This document shows, piece after piece, positions 9,375 through 19,614 of a stretch of 64,000 bases of DNA (position 1 is its first letter; the number at the start of each line of letters is the position of its first letter). Position numbers and translations under genes: made by a program. Below the pieces are notes generated by a model. It made no database searches and was not told the DNA's origin. It saw only the letters and a list, made by a program, of their open reading frames with translations. The DNA comes from Diaphorobacter aerolatus (lineage in GTDB: Bacteria > Pseudomonadota > Gammaproteobacteria > Burkholderiales > Burkholderiaceae_C): positions 2,666,001 through 2,730,000 of the forward strand of contig NZ_CP060783.1 of NCBI RefSeq assembly GCF_014489535.1. The letters run 5' to 3'.

Positions 9375-9392
9375 TTTAGGGTTTACCCTAAA
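9375..9392. promoter_or_regulatory. Perfect inverted repeat, possible operator
   Basis: TTTAGGG and CCCTAAA face each other across four bases (TTTA). The site sits in the 126-base gap between the 90-residue protein gene and the LysR gene. Seven-base arms in a divergent intergenic region suggest a regulator-binding site, perhaps for the LysR protein, although the spacing is short for a LysR box. Confidence 0.4.
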
Positions 9393-9446
9393 TCATTTCA
9401 AATTTATATTTTGAATCTCAGTCATTCATTTGAGTGATGATAGTGC

Positions 9447-10409
9447 GTGACCACTCCTAGCCACTTCAATTTCCGCGCCCTCGATCTGAATCTACTTCGG
9501 GTGTTTGACGAGGTGATGGCAGAGCGAAACCTCACGCGCGCGGCAGCGAATCTGTCGATCACCCAGCCTGCCGTCAGCAACGCGTTGCGACGGCTGCGCG
9601 AGTTGCTCGGCGACGAGTTGCTGTTGCGCAAAGGCCACGGGGTCGAGCCGACTGCGCACGCCGTGGCCATCTGGCCCGTGGTGCGCCAGTCGCTCGAGAT
9701 GCTGCAGCAGTCACTGCTGCCGGACAGCTTCAACCCAGCCACCACAAACATCACCTTTGTGCTGGCAATGGCCGATTCGACCGTTGCCACGCTGATTCCC
9801 CCGCTGATCGAGATTGTCGAGCGCGAGGCACCGGGGCTTGCGCTGCGCATCATGCCGCTGATCAACCGCGATCCGCGCCATCTGCTGGACGAGGCGGCGG
9901 TCGATCTGGCGGTGGGCTATTTCCCGTCCGTGCTGGCCGATCTGACCGCGCAGGCGCAATCGGGCACGCTGCCCGAGTACGAAACCCGCCGTCTCTACGA
10001 CGGTGAATATGTGGCCGTGATGCGCAAGGGCCATGCGCTGGCCGATCACCCGCTCACGCTGGACGAATATTGCAGCTCGCGCCACCTGCTCGTGAGCTTC
10101 TCGGGCCAGGGCTGGGGATTCATCGACGAGGCGCTGGCGCTGCTTGGGCGGCAGCGGCGCATTTCGCTCACCGTCAACCAGTATTCAACGGCGGCCAGAG
10201 TGGTGGCCCACTCCGACATGGTCACGGTACTGCCCAGGCACTTCATACCGCTCACCGGCATTGCCGACCAACTGCATCAGCAGCCCCTGCCGCTGGACGT
10301 GACGGCGGTGCACGTGGCCGCGCTCTGGCAGCGCCGTGGTCGGCACCAGGCGGCCACGGCCTGGCTGCTGGGCGTGTTCCAGCGGGTCGCGCAAAGCCTC
10401 GCCGTCTGA
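9447..10409 (+). CDS. LysR-family transcriptional regulator
   Basis: A 320-residue LysR-type regulator starting at a GTG. The N-terminal winged helix is typical (FRALDLNLLRVFDEVMAERNLTRAA, then SITQPAVSNALRRLR). The effector-binding domain follows from about residue 95. It resembles the NahR/LinR-like branch with LDLNLL near the start. Target genes are not evident; the small protein gene opposite is a candidate. Confidence 0.85.
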   Translation: MTTPSHFNFRALDLNLLRVFDEVMAERNLTRAAANLSITQPAVSNALRRLRELLGDELLLRKGHGVEPTAHAVAIWPVVRQSLEMLQQSLLPDSFNPATTNITFVLAMADSTVATLIPPLIEIVEREAPGLALRIMPLINRDPRHLLDEAAVDLAVGYFPSVLADLTAQAQSGTLPEYETRRLYDGEYVAVMRKGHALADHPLTLDEYCSSRHLLVSFSGQGWGFIDEALALLGRQRRISLTVNQYSTAARVVAHSDMVTVLPRHFIPLTGIADQLHQQPLPLDVTAVHVAALWQRRGRHQAATAWLLGVFQRVAQSLAV

Positions 10410-10426
10410 GGACAGCGCGGCCCTGC

Positions 10427-11137
10427 TCAGTGCGTACGCCAACGCCTCATGTGAGCCATCACCTGCCACTGCGCGAGCCAGAGCGCCAGATAGCCCCAGG
10501 TCTCGAACAGTTCTTCGGCAATCGGCGTCGAGGCCGGAACATACGGAAAAGGAAGATGCTGCTTGGTGTGTTCTTCGGCAACGGCGGACATCAGCATCGC
10601 GACGACCAACAGCAGCCATCGAAACCAGGGCCACGCGCGTTCCCTGTGCAGGCGCGCGACCACGCGGCTCCAGGCGGAGCTGCGCCACATGGCGGTCAGG
10701 CCGATCAGCAGCAGCGCGGCGCAGATCCAGGGCACGGCCGGCCGGTACCAGAGCACGCTGGAGCTGACAATCGGGCCATGGTCGTCAAACCCCCTGGGAG
10801 CCAGAAACGCCGCACCCCAGGCCAGTTCGCGCCCCGCCATGACGAGCCACACCAGCGCGGCGGTCCACCATAGCGCGCGCGTTGAAGCCTCGGTCTGCCT
10901 CACGGCGGCCCACATTGCCGTCACCGCACCCGCGAACAGCATCAGCGCCTGCGCATTCTCAAGCGGTCCGTTTTCCCAACCCCAGTTCGCCGGTAAAACC
11001 GCCGACACTGGCAGGGTGGTCAACAGGCCCAGCAGCACGACGATGTTCCAGAATGTCGTGCCGGAACCCCCGACCCGGGCGCGCGAGGGAGCGTCAGTCA
11101 CGACTCCTTGATTTTTGGGTGAGGTGCCGATGGACAT
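10427..11137 (-). CDS. Polytopic inner-membrane protein of unknown function
   Basis: A 236-residue protein with about five hydrophobic segments (for example IVVLLGLLTTLPVSAVL, TAALVWLVMAGRELAW, AVPWICAALLLIGLTAM, WLLLVVAMLMSAVAEEH). Conserved-looking charged residues lie at membrane borders (GRELAWG, AEEHTKQ, EELFETWGY). No named family is recognised with certainty. The start was placed at a methionine 20 codons into the open frame, since the upstream part looks non-coding. It is divergent from a metallophosphoesterase gene. Confidence 0.6.
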   Translation of the reverse strand: MSIGTSPKNQGVVTDAPSRARVGGSGTTFWNIVVLLGLLTTLPVSAVLPANWGWENGPLENAQALMLFAGAVTAMWAAVRQTEASTRALWWTAALVWLVMAGRELAWGAAFLAPRGFDDHGPIVSSSVLWYRPAVPWICAALLLIGLTAMWRSSAWSRVVARLHRERAWPWFRWLLLVVAMLMSAVAEEHTKQHLPFPYVPASTPIAEELFETWGYLALWLAQWQVMAHMRRWRTH

Positions 11138-11208
11138 GCAGTGTCCGAGAGAATATAAAAATTTCACAATTCGGCGATTTTCTCTTATTGGTAACAACAG
11201 TTTTCTCT

Positions 11209-12057
11209 ATGCGGCTTCAGCTACTGTCCGACCTGCACCTCGAAACCCATCCGCGATTCGAGCCCACGCCCGCCACTGGCGCCAACGCACTGGTGCTGGC
11301 GGGCGATATCGGCTCCTATCAACAGGGCTCGCGCATCGCGGGTGAATATTTCGGGCTCGAACGCTTTTCCCCGCTACCGCAGTTCGCTCACTGGCCCGTG
11401 CCCGTGATCTTCGTGCCCGGCAACCATGAGTACGACAACCTGGATTTCGACGAAACGCATGCGCGCCTGCGAGCCACCTGCGATGCGCTCGGCCTGATCT
11501 GGCTCGAGCGCGAAACACTGGTGCTCGATGGCGTGCGCTTCATCGGCACCACGCTGTGGAGCGACTTCGATGCGCTGGCCGAGGACGATGCCAAGGTTCA
11601 TCCCGCCCGTTATCTGCAAAAGCGCGAAAAGGCCTTTCGCGCGGCGAACTTCTACCTGCGAAAGACCGGCGGCACGCGCAATGCCGAGCCTTTTCTGGCC
11701 GAGCAGATGCGTGAGCAGTCGCTGGTCTGCCAGGAGTGGCTCGAACATGCGCTGCGCACGCCCCATGCCGACGGTCCCACGGCGGTAATCACTCACTTTG
11801 CCCCGAGCCTGCGCAGCGCCGATCCGCGCTATGGCCTCGTGCCTGGAACCGCCGGTTTCTGCAATGCACTCGACCACCTGCTGCCGTATGCCGATCTGTG
11901 GATGCACGGTCATCTGCACGCGCCCAGCGACTACGCGGTCACCGCAGCGCGCGAGGACGGCCAAACCCGCACCTGTCGTGTGGTGGCGAATCCGCTCGGA
12001 TATGCTGTCAAGGGTGAGCAAGAGACCTTCCGGCCCGATTTCTGCGTCGAGATTTGA
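11209..12057 (+). CDS. Calcineurin-like metallophosphoesterase
   Basis: A 282-residue cytosolic phosphoesterase. The five metal-binding blocks of the family appear in order: SDLHLE, LAGDIG, PGNHEYD, VITHFAPS and HGHLH. Substrates in this family range from nucleotides to phosphoproteins and cannot be assigned here. The start was set at the ATG directly before RLQLLSDLH, because the frame upstream overlaps the divergent membrane protein gene. Confidence 0.85.
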   Translation: MRLQLLSDLHLETHPRFEPTPATGANALVLAGDIGSYQQGSRIAGEYFGLERFSPLPQFAHWPVPVIFVPGNHEYDNLDFDETHARLRATCDALGLIWLERETLVLDGVRFIGTTLWSDFDALAEDDAKVHPARYLQKREKAFRAANFYLRKTGGTRNAEPFLAEQMREQSLVCQEWLEHALRTPHADGPTAVITHFAPSLRSADPRYGLVPGTAGFCNALDHLLPYADLWMHGHLHAPSDYAVTAAREDGQTRTCRVVANPLGYAVKGEQETFRPDFCVEI

Positions 12058-12181
12058 TGCCGCTCAGCCGCTGGCATTTCGCTCATTGAGAACCATCAAC
12101 CGACAGCCGCATTGACTCATGTCAAGCCACTGATTTTGTCGGCCCGTAATCTGAGAACATTCTCAAGAATGGAGATTCACC

Positions 12182-12604
12182 ATGAAGATCTTGCTCGCAG
12201 TCGACGGAAGCGCGTACACCCAGAAGATGCTGGACTATCTGGTCACCCACCAGGCCACCATGGGCGAAGCGGTCGAATACACCGCACTCACGGTCTGCGC
12301 CGAAGTGCCGCCGCGCGCGCGCAAGGCCCTTGGCAAGGAAACCGTGGAGCAGTACTACGCCGAAGAGTGCGAAAAGGTGCTGAGCCCGGTGCTGGCATTT
12401 CTCTCGCAGCACGGCATCACGGTGGCGTCGCTCGCCAAGGTCGGCCAAGCCGGTGAAACCATTGCGCAGATCGCCGAGGAAGGCAAGTACGATCTCATCA
12501 TCATGGGCACGCACGGCGCGAATGCATTGAACAGGCTGGTCATGGGATCGGTCAGCACCAAGGTGCTGGCGCAATGCAGCGTGCCGGTCATGCTGATTCG
12601 CTGA
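12182..12604 (+). CDS. Universal stress protein (UspA family)
   Basis: A 140-residue UspA-fold protein. It opens with MKILLAVDGS and ends with the nucleotide-binding glycine motif MGTHGANALNRLVMGSVSTKVL, which marks the ATP-binding subgroup. Such proteins act in stress survival. It is monocistronic and followed by a clear terminator. Confidence 0.9.
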   Translation: MKILLAVDGSAYTQKMLDYLVTHQATMGEAVEYTALTVCAEVPPRARKALGKETVEQYYAEECEKVLSPVLAFLSQHGITVASLAKVGQAGETIAQIAEEGKYDLIIMGTHGANALNRLVMGSVSTKVLAQCSVPVMLIR

Positions 12605-12634
12605 CGACCTGCCACTTCCGGTAACCGGAACCAG

Positions 12635-12661
12635 GAGCCGCGCTTGCGGCTCTTCTGCTTT
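12635..12661 (+). terminator. Rho-independent terminator after the UspA gene
   Basis: A GC-rich stem, GAGCCGC and GCGGCTC with a GCTT loop, is followed by a T-rich run (TTCTGCTTT). It starts 31 bases after the universal stress protein stop codon and reaches the end of the convergent MarR gene. Confidence 0.75.
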
Positions 12662-13263
12662 CAGCCGCCGTCTTTTTCTGTGCCAGGCGGCGCTTCGCTG
12701 TCCCGCGAACGTGCGCTGCGGCGGCTGCCCGCCCTGCGTGACGGATAGGCGCGCTCGGTGACCTGCTCGGCGCTCTCCATCTGGGCGACCTGATCGAGCA
12801 GCGTGGACAACGCCTGATTCAACGCGGCGACGGAATCGGCATTCAGCGGCTCCAGCAATCCGACGTTGATGGCGCGCACGCGCGGCCAGATGTCGTCGTG
12901 CAGCCGTTGGCCTTGCGGCGTGAGCTGCAATTGCGCCTCACGCCGATTGGTTTCGCGGTTCGTGCGCTGCACCAGACCCTTGTCCATCATCGTCGCGACG
13001 GCGCGCGAGATACGCGAACGATCCAGCTCCAGCCGCTCGGCGAGATCGGAGGGGCCGATGCCGGGCTCCCGCATCAGCCACATCAGCATGCCCCATTCGC
13101 GGCGCGTGATGCCGTAGTCGCGCTCGCACAGACGCGTGATCAGCCGTCCTGCCGAAGCATGGAGCTTGGAGAGGCGATAGAGAAACAATTGCGAGGGCTG
13201 CTGCGGATCGGTCAGGCTCGAGGACGGCAGCGGCGCGGCATCGGATAGGGGTGCGTTTGGCAT
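12661..13263 (-). CDS. MarR-family transcriptional regulator
   Basis: A 200-residue MarR-type repressor. The winged helix covers roughly residues 50-125 (ITRREWGMLMWLMREPG, SDLAERLELDRSRISRAVATMMDKGLVQR, RREAQLQLTPQGQRL). The C-terminal tail is rich in Arg and Ser. It is divergent from the Bug receptor gene at 13396, so it may control that gene and the sulfatase behind it. Confidence 0.85.
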   Translation of the reverse strand: MPNAPLSDAAPLPSSSLTDPQQPSQLFLYRLSKLHASAGRLITRLCERDYGITRREWGMLMWLMREPGIGPSDLAERLELDRSRISRAVATMMDKGLVQRTNRETNRREAQLQLTPQGQRLHDDIWPRVRAINVGLLEPLNADSVAALNQALSTLLDQVAQMESAEQVTERAYPSRRAGSRRSARSRDSEAPPGTEKDGG

Positions 13264-13395
13264 GCGGGAAAACTCGGGGCTGTTGTATTAGAACAATTGT
13301 GCCTGCTGTCTCTAAATTGCGGTCACATTTCGCGCGCGTGCCTTCGCAGCGCGTGCACGCACCGTCCTAGCAGGCCGCATTTGGGGAATCATCTC

Positions 13396-14393
13396 ATGAT
13401 CAAGCGTCGTCAATTCATCACCCGTTCCGGTTCCGCCACGCTCGCCACGATGGCGGCCTCGGTGGCCGCGCCCGTCGCGCTGTGGAGCGCCGGTCCCGCG
13501 CATGCCAACGACCCGTTGCTGCGGCTGATCGTCGGCTATCCGCCGGGCGGTGGCTCGGACCGCGTGGCGCGCATCATCGCCGACAAGATGGGCGCGGCGC
13601 TCGGCTCGTCGGTGATCGTCGAGAACCGCGCGGGCGCGGGCGGCCGGGTGGCGGCGCAATACGTCAAGAGCGCGCCCGCCAACCAGCCCATGCTGATGCT
13701 TGCCAACCCTGCGGTGATGGTGATCTCGCCGCTGGTGGTGAACGATGTGGGATACGACGCGGACAAGGATTTCGTGCCGGTCAGTGAAGTCAACAACTAT
13801 CTTTTCGGCGTGGCGGTGTCGAGCGCCGTTCCGGTCAAGGAAATGCAGCACCTGCTGGCCTGGCTCAAGGCCAATCCCAAGCAGGCCAACATGGGCGTTC
13901 CGGCCACGGGCAGCCTGCCGCATTTCTTCTCGCTGATGCTCGGCGAAAAGGCCGGCGTGACCGTCGAGGCCGTCGGCTACAAGGGCTCGGCTCCGCTGCT
14001 CACCGACCTGATCGGCGGCCAGGTGCCCGTGGCGGTGGACACGCTCGACGTGCTGCTGCCCCAGCACGAGGCCGGCAAGCTACGGCTGCTGGCCATCTCG
14101 GGCGAGCAGCGTCACCCCGCCCTGCCGAAGGTGCCCACGCTCAAGGAATCGGGCGTGAATCTGGCCGCCGAAGGCTGGAACATCTTCTTCGCCCGCGCAG
14201 CATGCCCGCCGCGCAGGTGCAGCGCTATTCGGACGAGATCCGCAAGATCATGCAGGACCCCGACACCGTGCGCCAGTTCAAGACCAGCAATCTGGACCCC
14301 GTGGTGAGCACGACCGCGGAAACGCAAAAGCGTCTCGCCGCGTATCGCAAGCAATGGGAACCCGTCATTCGCGCCTCGGGTTATCGCGCGTGA
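13396..14393 (+). CDS. Bug/TctC-type periplasmic solute receptor (one-base frameshift)
   Basis: A tripartite-tricarboxylate-transporter-type substrate-binding protein. It starts with a Tat-like signal (MIKRRQFITRSG) and has the family blocks VGYPPGGGSDRVARIIADKM, VENRAGAGG and VPVAVDTLDVLLPQHEAGKLRLLA. After WNIFFAR the frame breaks near 14195-14201; the following frame continues with MPAAQVQRYSDEIRKIM to a normal C-terminus. Adding one base restores the gene. No TctA/TctB membrane subunits are nearby, as is usual for orphan Bug receptors. The sulfatase gene begins three bases after its stop, so they likely share a transcript. Confidence 0.8.
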
Positions 14394-14395
14394 CG

Positions 14396-15751
14396 ATGCG
14401 GGCTTCGACGACGGGCGCGCGCCGCCCCAACATGGTCTTCATCGTCGCCGACGATCTGGGCTATGCCGATCTGGGCTGCTACGGCGGGCGCGACGGCACG
14501 TTCGGCCCGGTCTCGCCCGAGCTGGACCGGCTTGCCGCGCAGGGACTCAGGCTCACGCAGGGCTATTCCAACTCGCCGGTGTGCTCTCCCACGCGTTTTG
14601 CGCTGATGACGGCGCGCTATCAATACCGGCTGCGCGGCGCGGCCGAGGAGCCGATCCGCACCAGCACGCGCGGCAACGACCAGCTCGGTCTGCCGCCCAG
14701 CCACCCGACGCTGCCCTCGCTGCTGCGCGACGCGGGATACCGCACGGCGCTCATGGGCAAATGGCACCTTGGTTATCCGCCGCATTTCAGCCCGCTGCGT
14801 TCGGGCTACGAGGAATTCTTCGGGCCGATGTCCGGCGGCGTGGACTATTTCACGCATTGCGGCGCCAACGGCCAGCATGACCTGTGGTTCGGCGAGGAAG
14901 AAAAATCGCAGCCCGGTTATCTCACCGACCTGATCACCGATGCGTCGGTGGACTTCGTCGACCGCATGGCCGAGGGTGCGCGTGGCGATGCGCCGTTCTT
15001 CCTAAGCGTGCACTACACCGCGCCGCACTGGCCCTGGGAGAGCCGGGACGACGAGGCGGTGTCGCGCGAACTGGTCGAAAACCGGCAGGCCCTCTACCAC
15101 CTGCATGGCGGCAACATCGACACCTACCGCCGCATGATCCACCACATGGACGAAGGCATCGGTCAGATCATGCGCGCGCTGGAGCGCCACGGCCTCGCCG
15201 AGGACACGCTGGTGGTCTTCACGAGCGACAACGGCGGTGAACGCTTTTCCGACAACTGGCCTCTGGTGGGCGGGAAGATGGACCTCACCGAAGGCGGTAT
15301 CCGCGTGCCGTGGATCGCTCATTGGCCGCGTGTGATCGCGGCGGGTGGCGAAAGCCCGCAGCCCTGCATGACCATGGACTGGTCCGCCACCCTGCTGGCC
15401 CTCGCAGGCGCGTCGGCGCATCCCGACTACCCGTGGGACGGCCAGTCGCTCGAGCCCCTGCTGCGCGACGCCGCGTTCAGCGCAGAGCGCCCGCAGTTCT
15501 GGCGCATGAACCATCGCGGCCAGCGCGCCATGCGGCTCGGTGACTGGAAATATCTGCGCGTGGACGGCATCGACTATCTCTTTCACCTGGCCGCCGACGA
15601 GCGCGAGCGTGCGAATCTCGCGAAGGTTTTCCCGGATCGGCTCGGCGCGATGATCACCCAATGGGAAGCGTGGAACGCCAGCATGCCCGCAATCCCGGGC
15701 GATGCCACCGTCAGTCTCTGCTTTACCGAAGACGACATGCCGCAGCGCTGA
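14396..15751 (+). CDS. Sulfatase (formylglycine-dependent type)
   Basis: A 451-residue alkaline-phosphatase-fold sulfatase. The metal site DDLGYADLG is near the N-terminus, and the active-site signature CSPTR (within SPVCSPTRFALMTAR) has the cysteine that is converted to formylglycine. GKWHLGY and FTSDNGGE further support a type I sulfatase. No signal peptide is visible, so it would act in the cytoplasm. It follows the Bug receptor closely, which may import a sulfated or related acid; that link is inference. Confidence 0.85.
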   Translation: MRASTTGARRPNMVFIVADDLGYADLGCYGGRDGTFGPVSPELDRLAAQGLRLTQGYSNSPVCSPTRFALMTARYQYRLRGAAEEPIRTSTRGNDQLGLPPSHPTLPSLLRDAGYRTALMGKWHLGYPPHFSPLRSGYEEFFGPMSGGVDYFTHCGANGQHDLWFGEEEKSQPGYLTDLITDASVDFVDRMAEGARGDAPFFLSVHYTAPHWPWESRDDEAVSRELVENRQALYHLHGGNIDTYRRMIHHMDEGIGQIMRALERHGLAEDTLVVFTSDNGGERFSDNWPLVGGKMDLTEGGIRVPWIAHWPRVIAAGGESPQPCMTMDWSATLLALAGASAHPDYPWDGQSLEPLLRDAAFSAERPQFWRMNHRGQRAMRLGDWKYLRVDGIDYLFHLAADERERANLAKVFPDRLGAMITQWEAWNASMPAIPGDATVSLCFTEDDMPQR

Positions 15752-16654
15752 CCAGCGTCTTGCTGGCCGCCTCGGTCAGCGCGGCAGACAGGCCGTCCAG
15801 CACCTCGGATTCCAGATTCCACGAATGCCAATAAAGCTGGATCGGCAGCTTGTAGCCCGGCGCCAGATCCACCAGCGCGCCCCTGGCAATCAGCGGCGCC
15901 GCCATCAGCTCGGGCACGACGCTCACGCCCCAGCCCGCCGCCACGGCGCGCAACTGGCCCTCGGAACTCGGCACGAACACGCTGGCGAGCGACACCCGCT
16001 TGAGCCCGAAGCGCCGCGCGACGAACTCGGCCTGCATGTCATCCTTGCGGTTGAAGCAGACGAAGGTCAGGTCGCGAAAATTCAGCGCGGTCAGCCCCGC
16101 AGGCAGATGCGTCTGCGCGAAACTCGGCGACGCGACCGCGACGTATTCCATCGCGCCGAGCGGCACGACCTTGCAGCCACGCAGCGGCTGCTTGAGCGTG
16201 GTCACGCATCCCAGCACCTGACCGGAGCGCAGCCACTCCTGCGTGAAGTCCTGATCGTCCGTGATGATCTCCAGCGGCAGATTGCGCCGCGCCAGCGGTC
16301 CGAGCGCATCGAGCGCCCAGGTGGCGATGCTGTCCGCATTGATGGCGATGGAAATGCGTTCTTCGTCGCGCGCGCCACCCGGTGCCCGGGGGCCAGCTCC
16401 TGCAGATCACGCTCCAGATCGGCGCGCAGCAAGCGCATTTGTTTGGTGTGTTTTAACAGCAATTGACCCGCATTTGTGGGGCGAAGCGGGCGCGTTCGCA
16501 CAATCAGCACCGAACCGACCTGCGCCTCGAGCGCCCTCAGCCGCTGCGACACGGCGGACTGCGTGACGTTCAGGCGTTGCGCGGCGCGCTCGAAACCGCC
16601 CTCTTCGACGATCGCCGCAAGGCACTCCAGCGCACCGGGGTCGTAGGTGTTCAT
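15723..16654 (-). CDS. ArgP-like LysR-family regulator (one-base frameshift)
   Basis: A LysR regulator of the ArgP/IciA branch. The N-terminal winged helix is clear (LECLAAIVEEGGFERAAQRLNVTQSAVSQRLRALE). The frame breaks near 16368-16375, after LAPGHRVAR; the next frame gives DEERISIAINADSIATWAL and continues into the standard effector domain (VLGCVTTLKQPLRGCKVVPLG). One added base in the GC-alternating stretch restores about 310 residues. It is divergent from the D-amino acid dehydrogenase gene and probably regulates it. Its 3' end overlaps the sulfatase gene by 29 bases. Confidence 0.8.
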
Positions 16655-16756
16655 CTTGTCGTCCCGCTTTTCTCTTGTCTATTAGTCAAACTGATGTTTT
16701 TCGAATAACTTTAATTTCACTTTTCATTTGAGGCAAGCCATCGCACACTGCGCTCC

Positions 16757-18105
16757 ATGAAAACCATCGTCCTTGGCGCCGGCATCATCGGCATCTCTAC
16801 AGCGTGGCATCTCCTGGAGCGTGGCCACGAAGTCGTTGTGGTCGACCGCCAGCCCGATGCGGCGCTCGAGACCAGTTTCGCCAACGGCGCCCAGATCTCG
16901 GTGAGCTATTGCGAGCCCTGGGCCAATCGCGAAGCACCGCTCAAGGCGATCAAGTGGCTGTTCGACAAGGAGGCACCGCTGCTGCTGCGCCCCCAGATCG
17001 ACCCGCACCAGTGGAGCTGGTTGTTCAGATTCCTCGGCCAGTGCAACGACCGGGCCTTCGAGCGCAACGTGCAACAGATCGTGGCGCTCGGTGCATACAG
17101 CCACGCGGCGCTCAAGGAAATGATCGGCAAGACGAACTTCGAGTTCGACCGGCTCGAACGCGGCATTGCCCATTTCTACACCGACCAGAAATCCTTTGAC
17201 GCGGCAGGCCAGGCGGTTGACGTGATGCGCCGCTACGGCGTGCAGCGCCGCGTGGTCAGCAAGGAAGAACTGCTGAGCATCGAGCCGGCATTCAGGGCCT
17301 ATGGCGATCACATCACGGGCGGCACGTTCACCAGTTCGGACGAAAGCGGCGACGCACGCGTGTTCACCCAGAAACTCGCCAAGCTCTGCGAGGAACGCGG
17401 TGCGCAGTTTTTCTACAGCCACGACATCGTGCGCCTGAACCGGGCCGATAACGCGGTGAAATCCGTGTCGGTCCGCGCCCGCAGCGTTTCCGGCGACACG
17501 CCGATGAAGGCCTTCGATCTCCAGGGCGATGCCATCGTCGTGGCCTGCGGCAGCTACACCGCGCCGATGCTGCGCAGCGTCGGTGTCAACGTGCCGATCT
17601 ATCCGGGCAAGGGTTACAGCGCCACGTTCAACATCCTCAAGCCCGATGAGGCGCCGTCCGTTTCCACCATCGACGATGGCAAGAAAGTGGCGATCAGCCG
17701 CCTCGGCAACCAGCTTCGCGTGGCTGGAACCATCGAGCTGGGTGGCTTCGATCACGATCTCGATTCGCCGGTCGCACGCGCGCGTTGCCACATGCTGTCG
17801 CGCCGCATCGAAACCATCCTGCCCGGTGTCTGCGACACGCGCACGCCCGAGGAAGGTGGCGACCCGCAATACTGGACCGGCCTGCGCCCCGCCACGCCCA
17901 CCAATATCCCATTGATCGGCCACACGCCGCTCAAGGGTCTGTGGATCAACGCGGGCACGGCACGCTCGGCTGGACGCACGGCGCGGGTTCGGGCAAGGCC
18001 ATGGCCGAACTGCTGTGCGGCGAGCGGCCCGCCATGGCATTCCATTTTGCGGGTGACGAGGTGAAGCGGCCCGTCATTCATCGCACGCCGCACGCTGCTG
18101 CCTGA
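16757..18105 (+). CDS. dadA: D-amino acid dehydrogenase (one-base frameshift)
   Basis: A flavoprotein of the DAO/DadA family that oxidises D-amino acids and feeds electrons to the respiratory chain. The N-terminal FAD motif is VLGAGIIGISTAWHLLERGHEVVVVD. The middle shows SDESGDARVFTQKLAKLCEERG and GKGYSATF. After LWINAG the frame breaks near 17956; the following frame gives HGTLGWTHGAGSGKAMAELL, the expected C-terminal FAD-contacting segment. One added C restores about 449 residues. It is divergent from an ArgP-like regulator. Confidence 0.85.
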
Positions 18106-18129
18106 GGCTCCCCCACCGCAGCAAGGCCG

Positions 18130-19521
<1,392 letters not shown>

Positions 19522-19614
19522 GCACAGACTCCTCAGGCAATTGCTTCAACGCCGATTGTGGCCGACCCGAGGCGCTTGCTCACAATAAATCCGACGCAGG
19601 GAGTGCAGGTTTCA

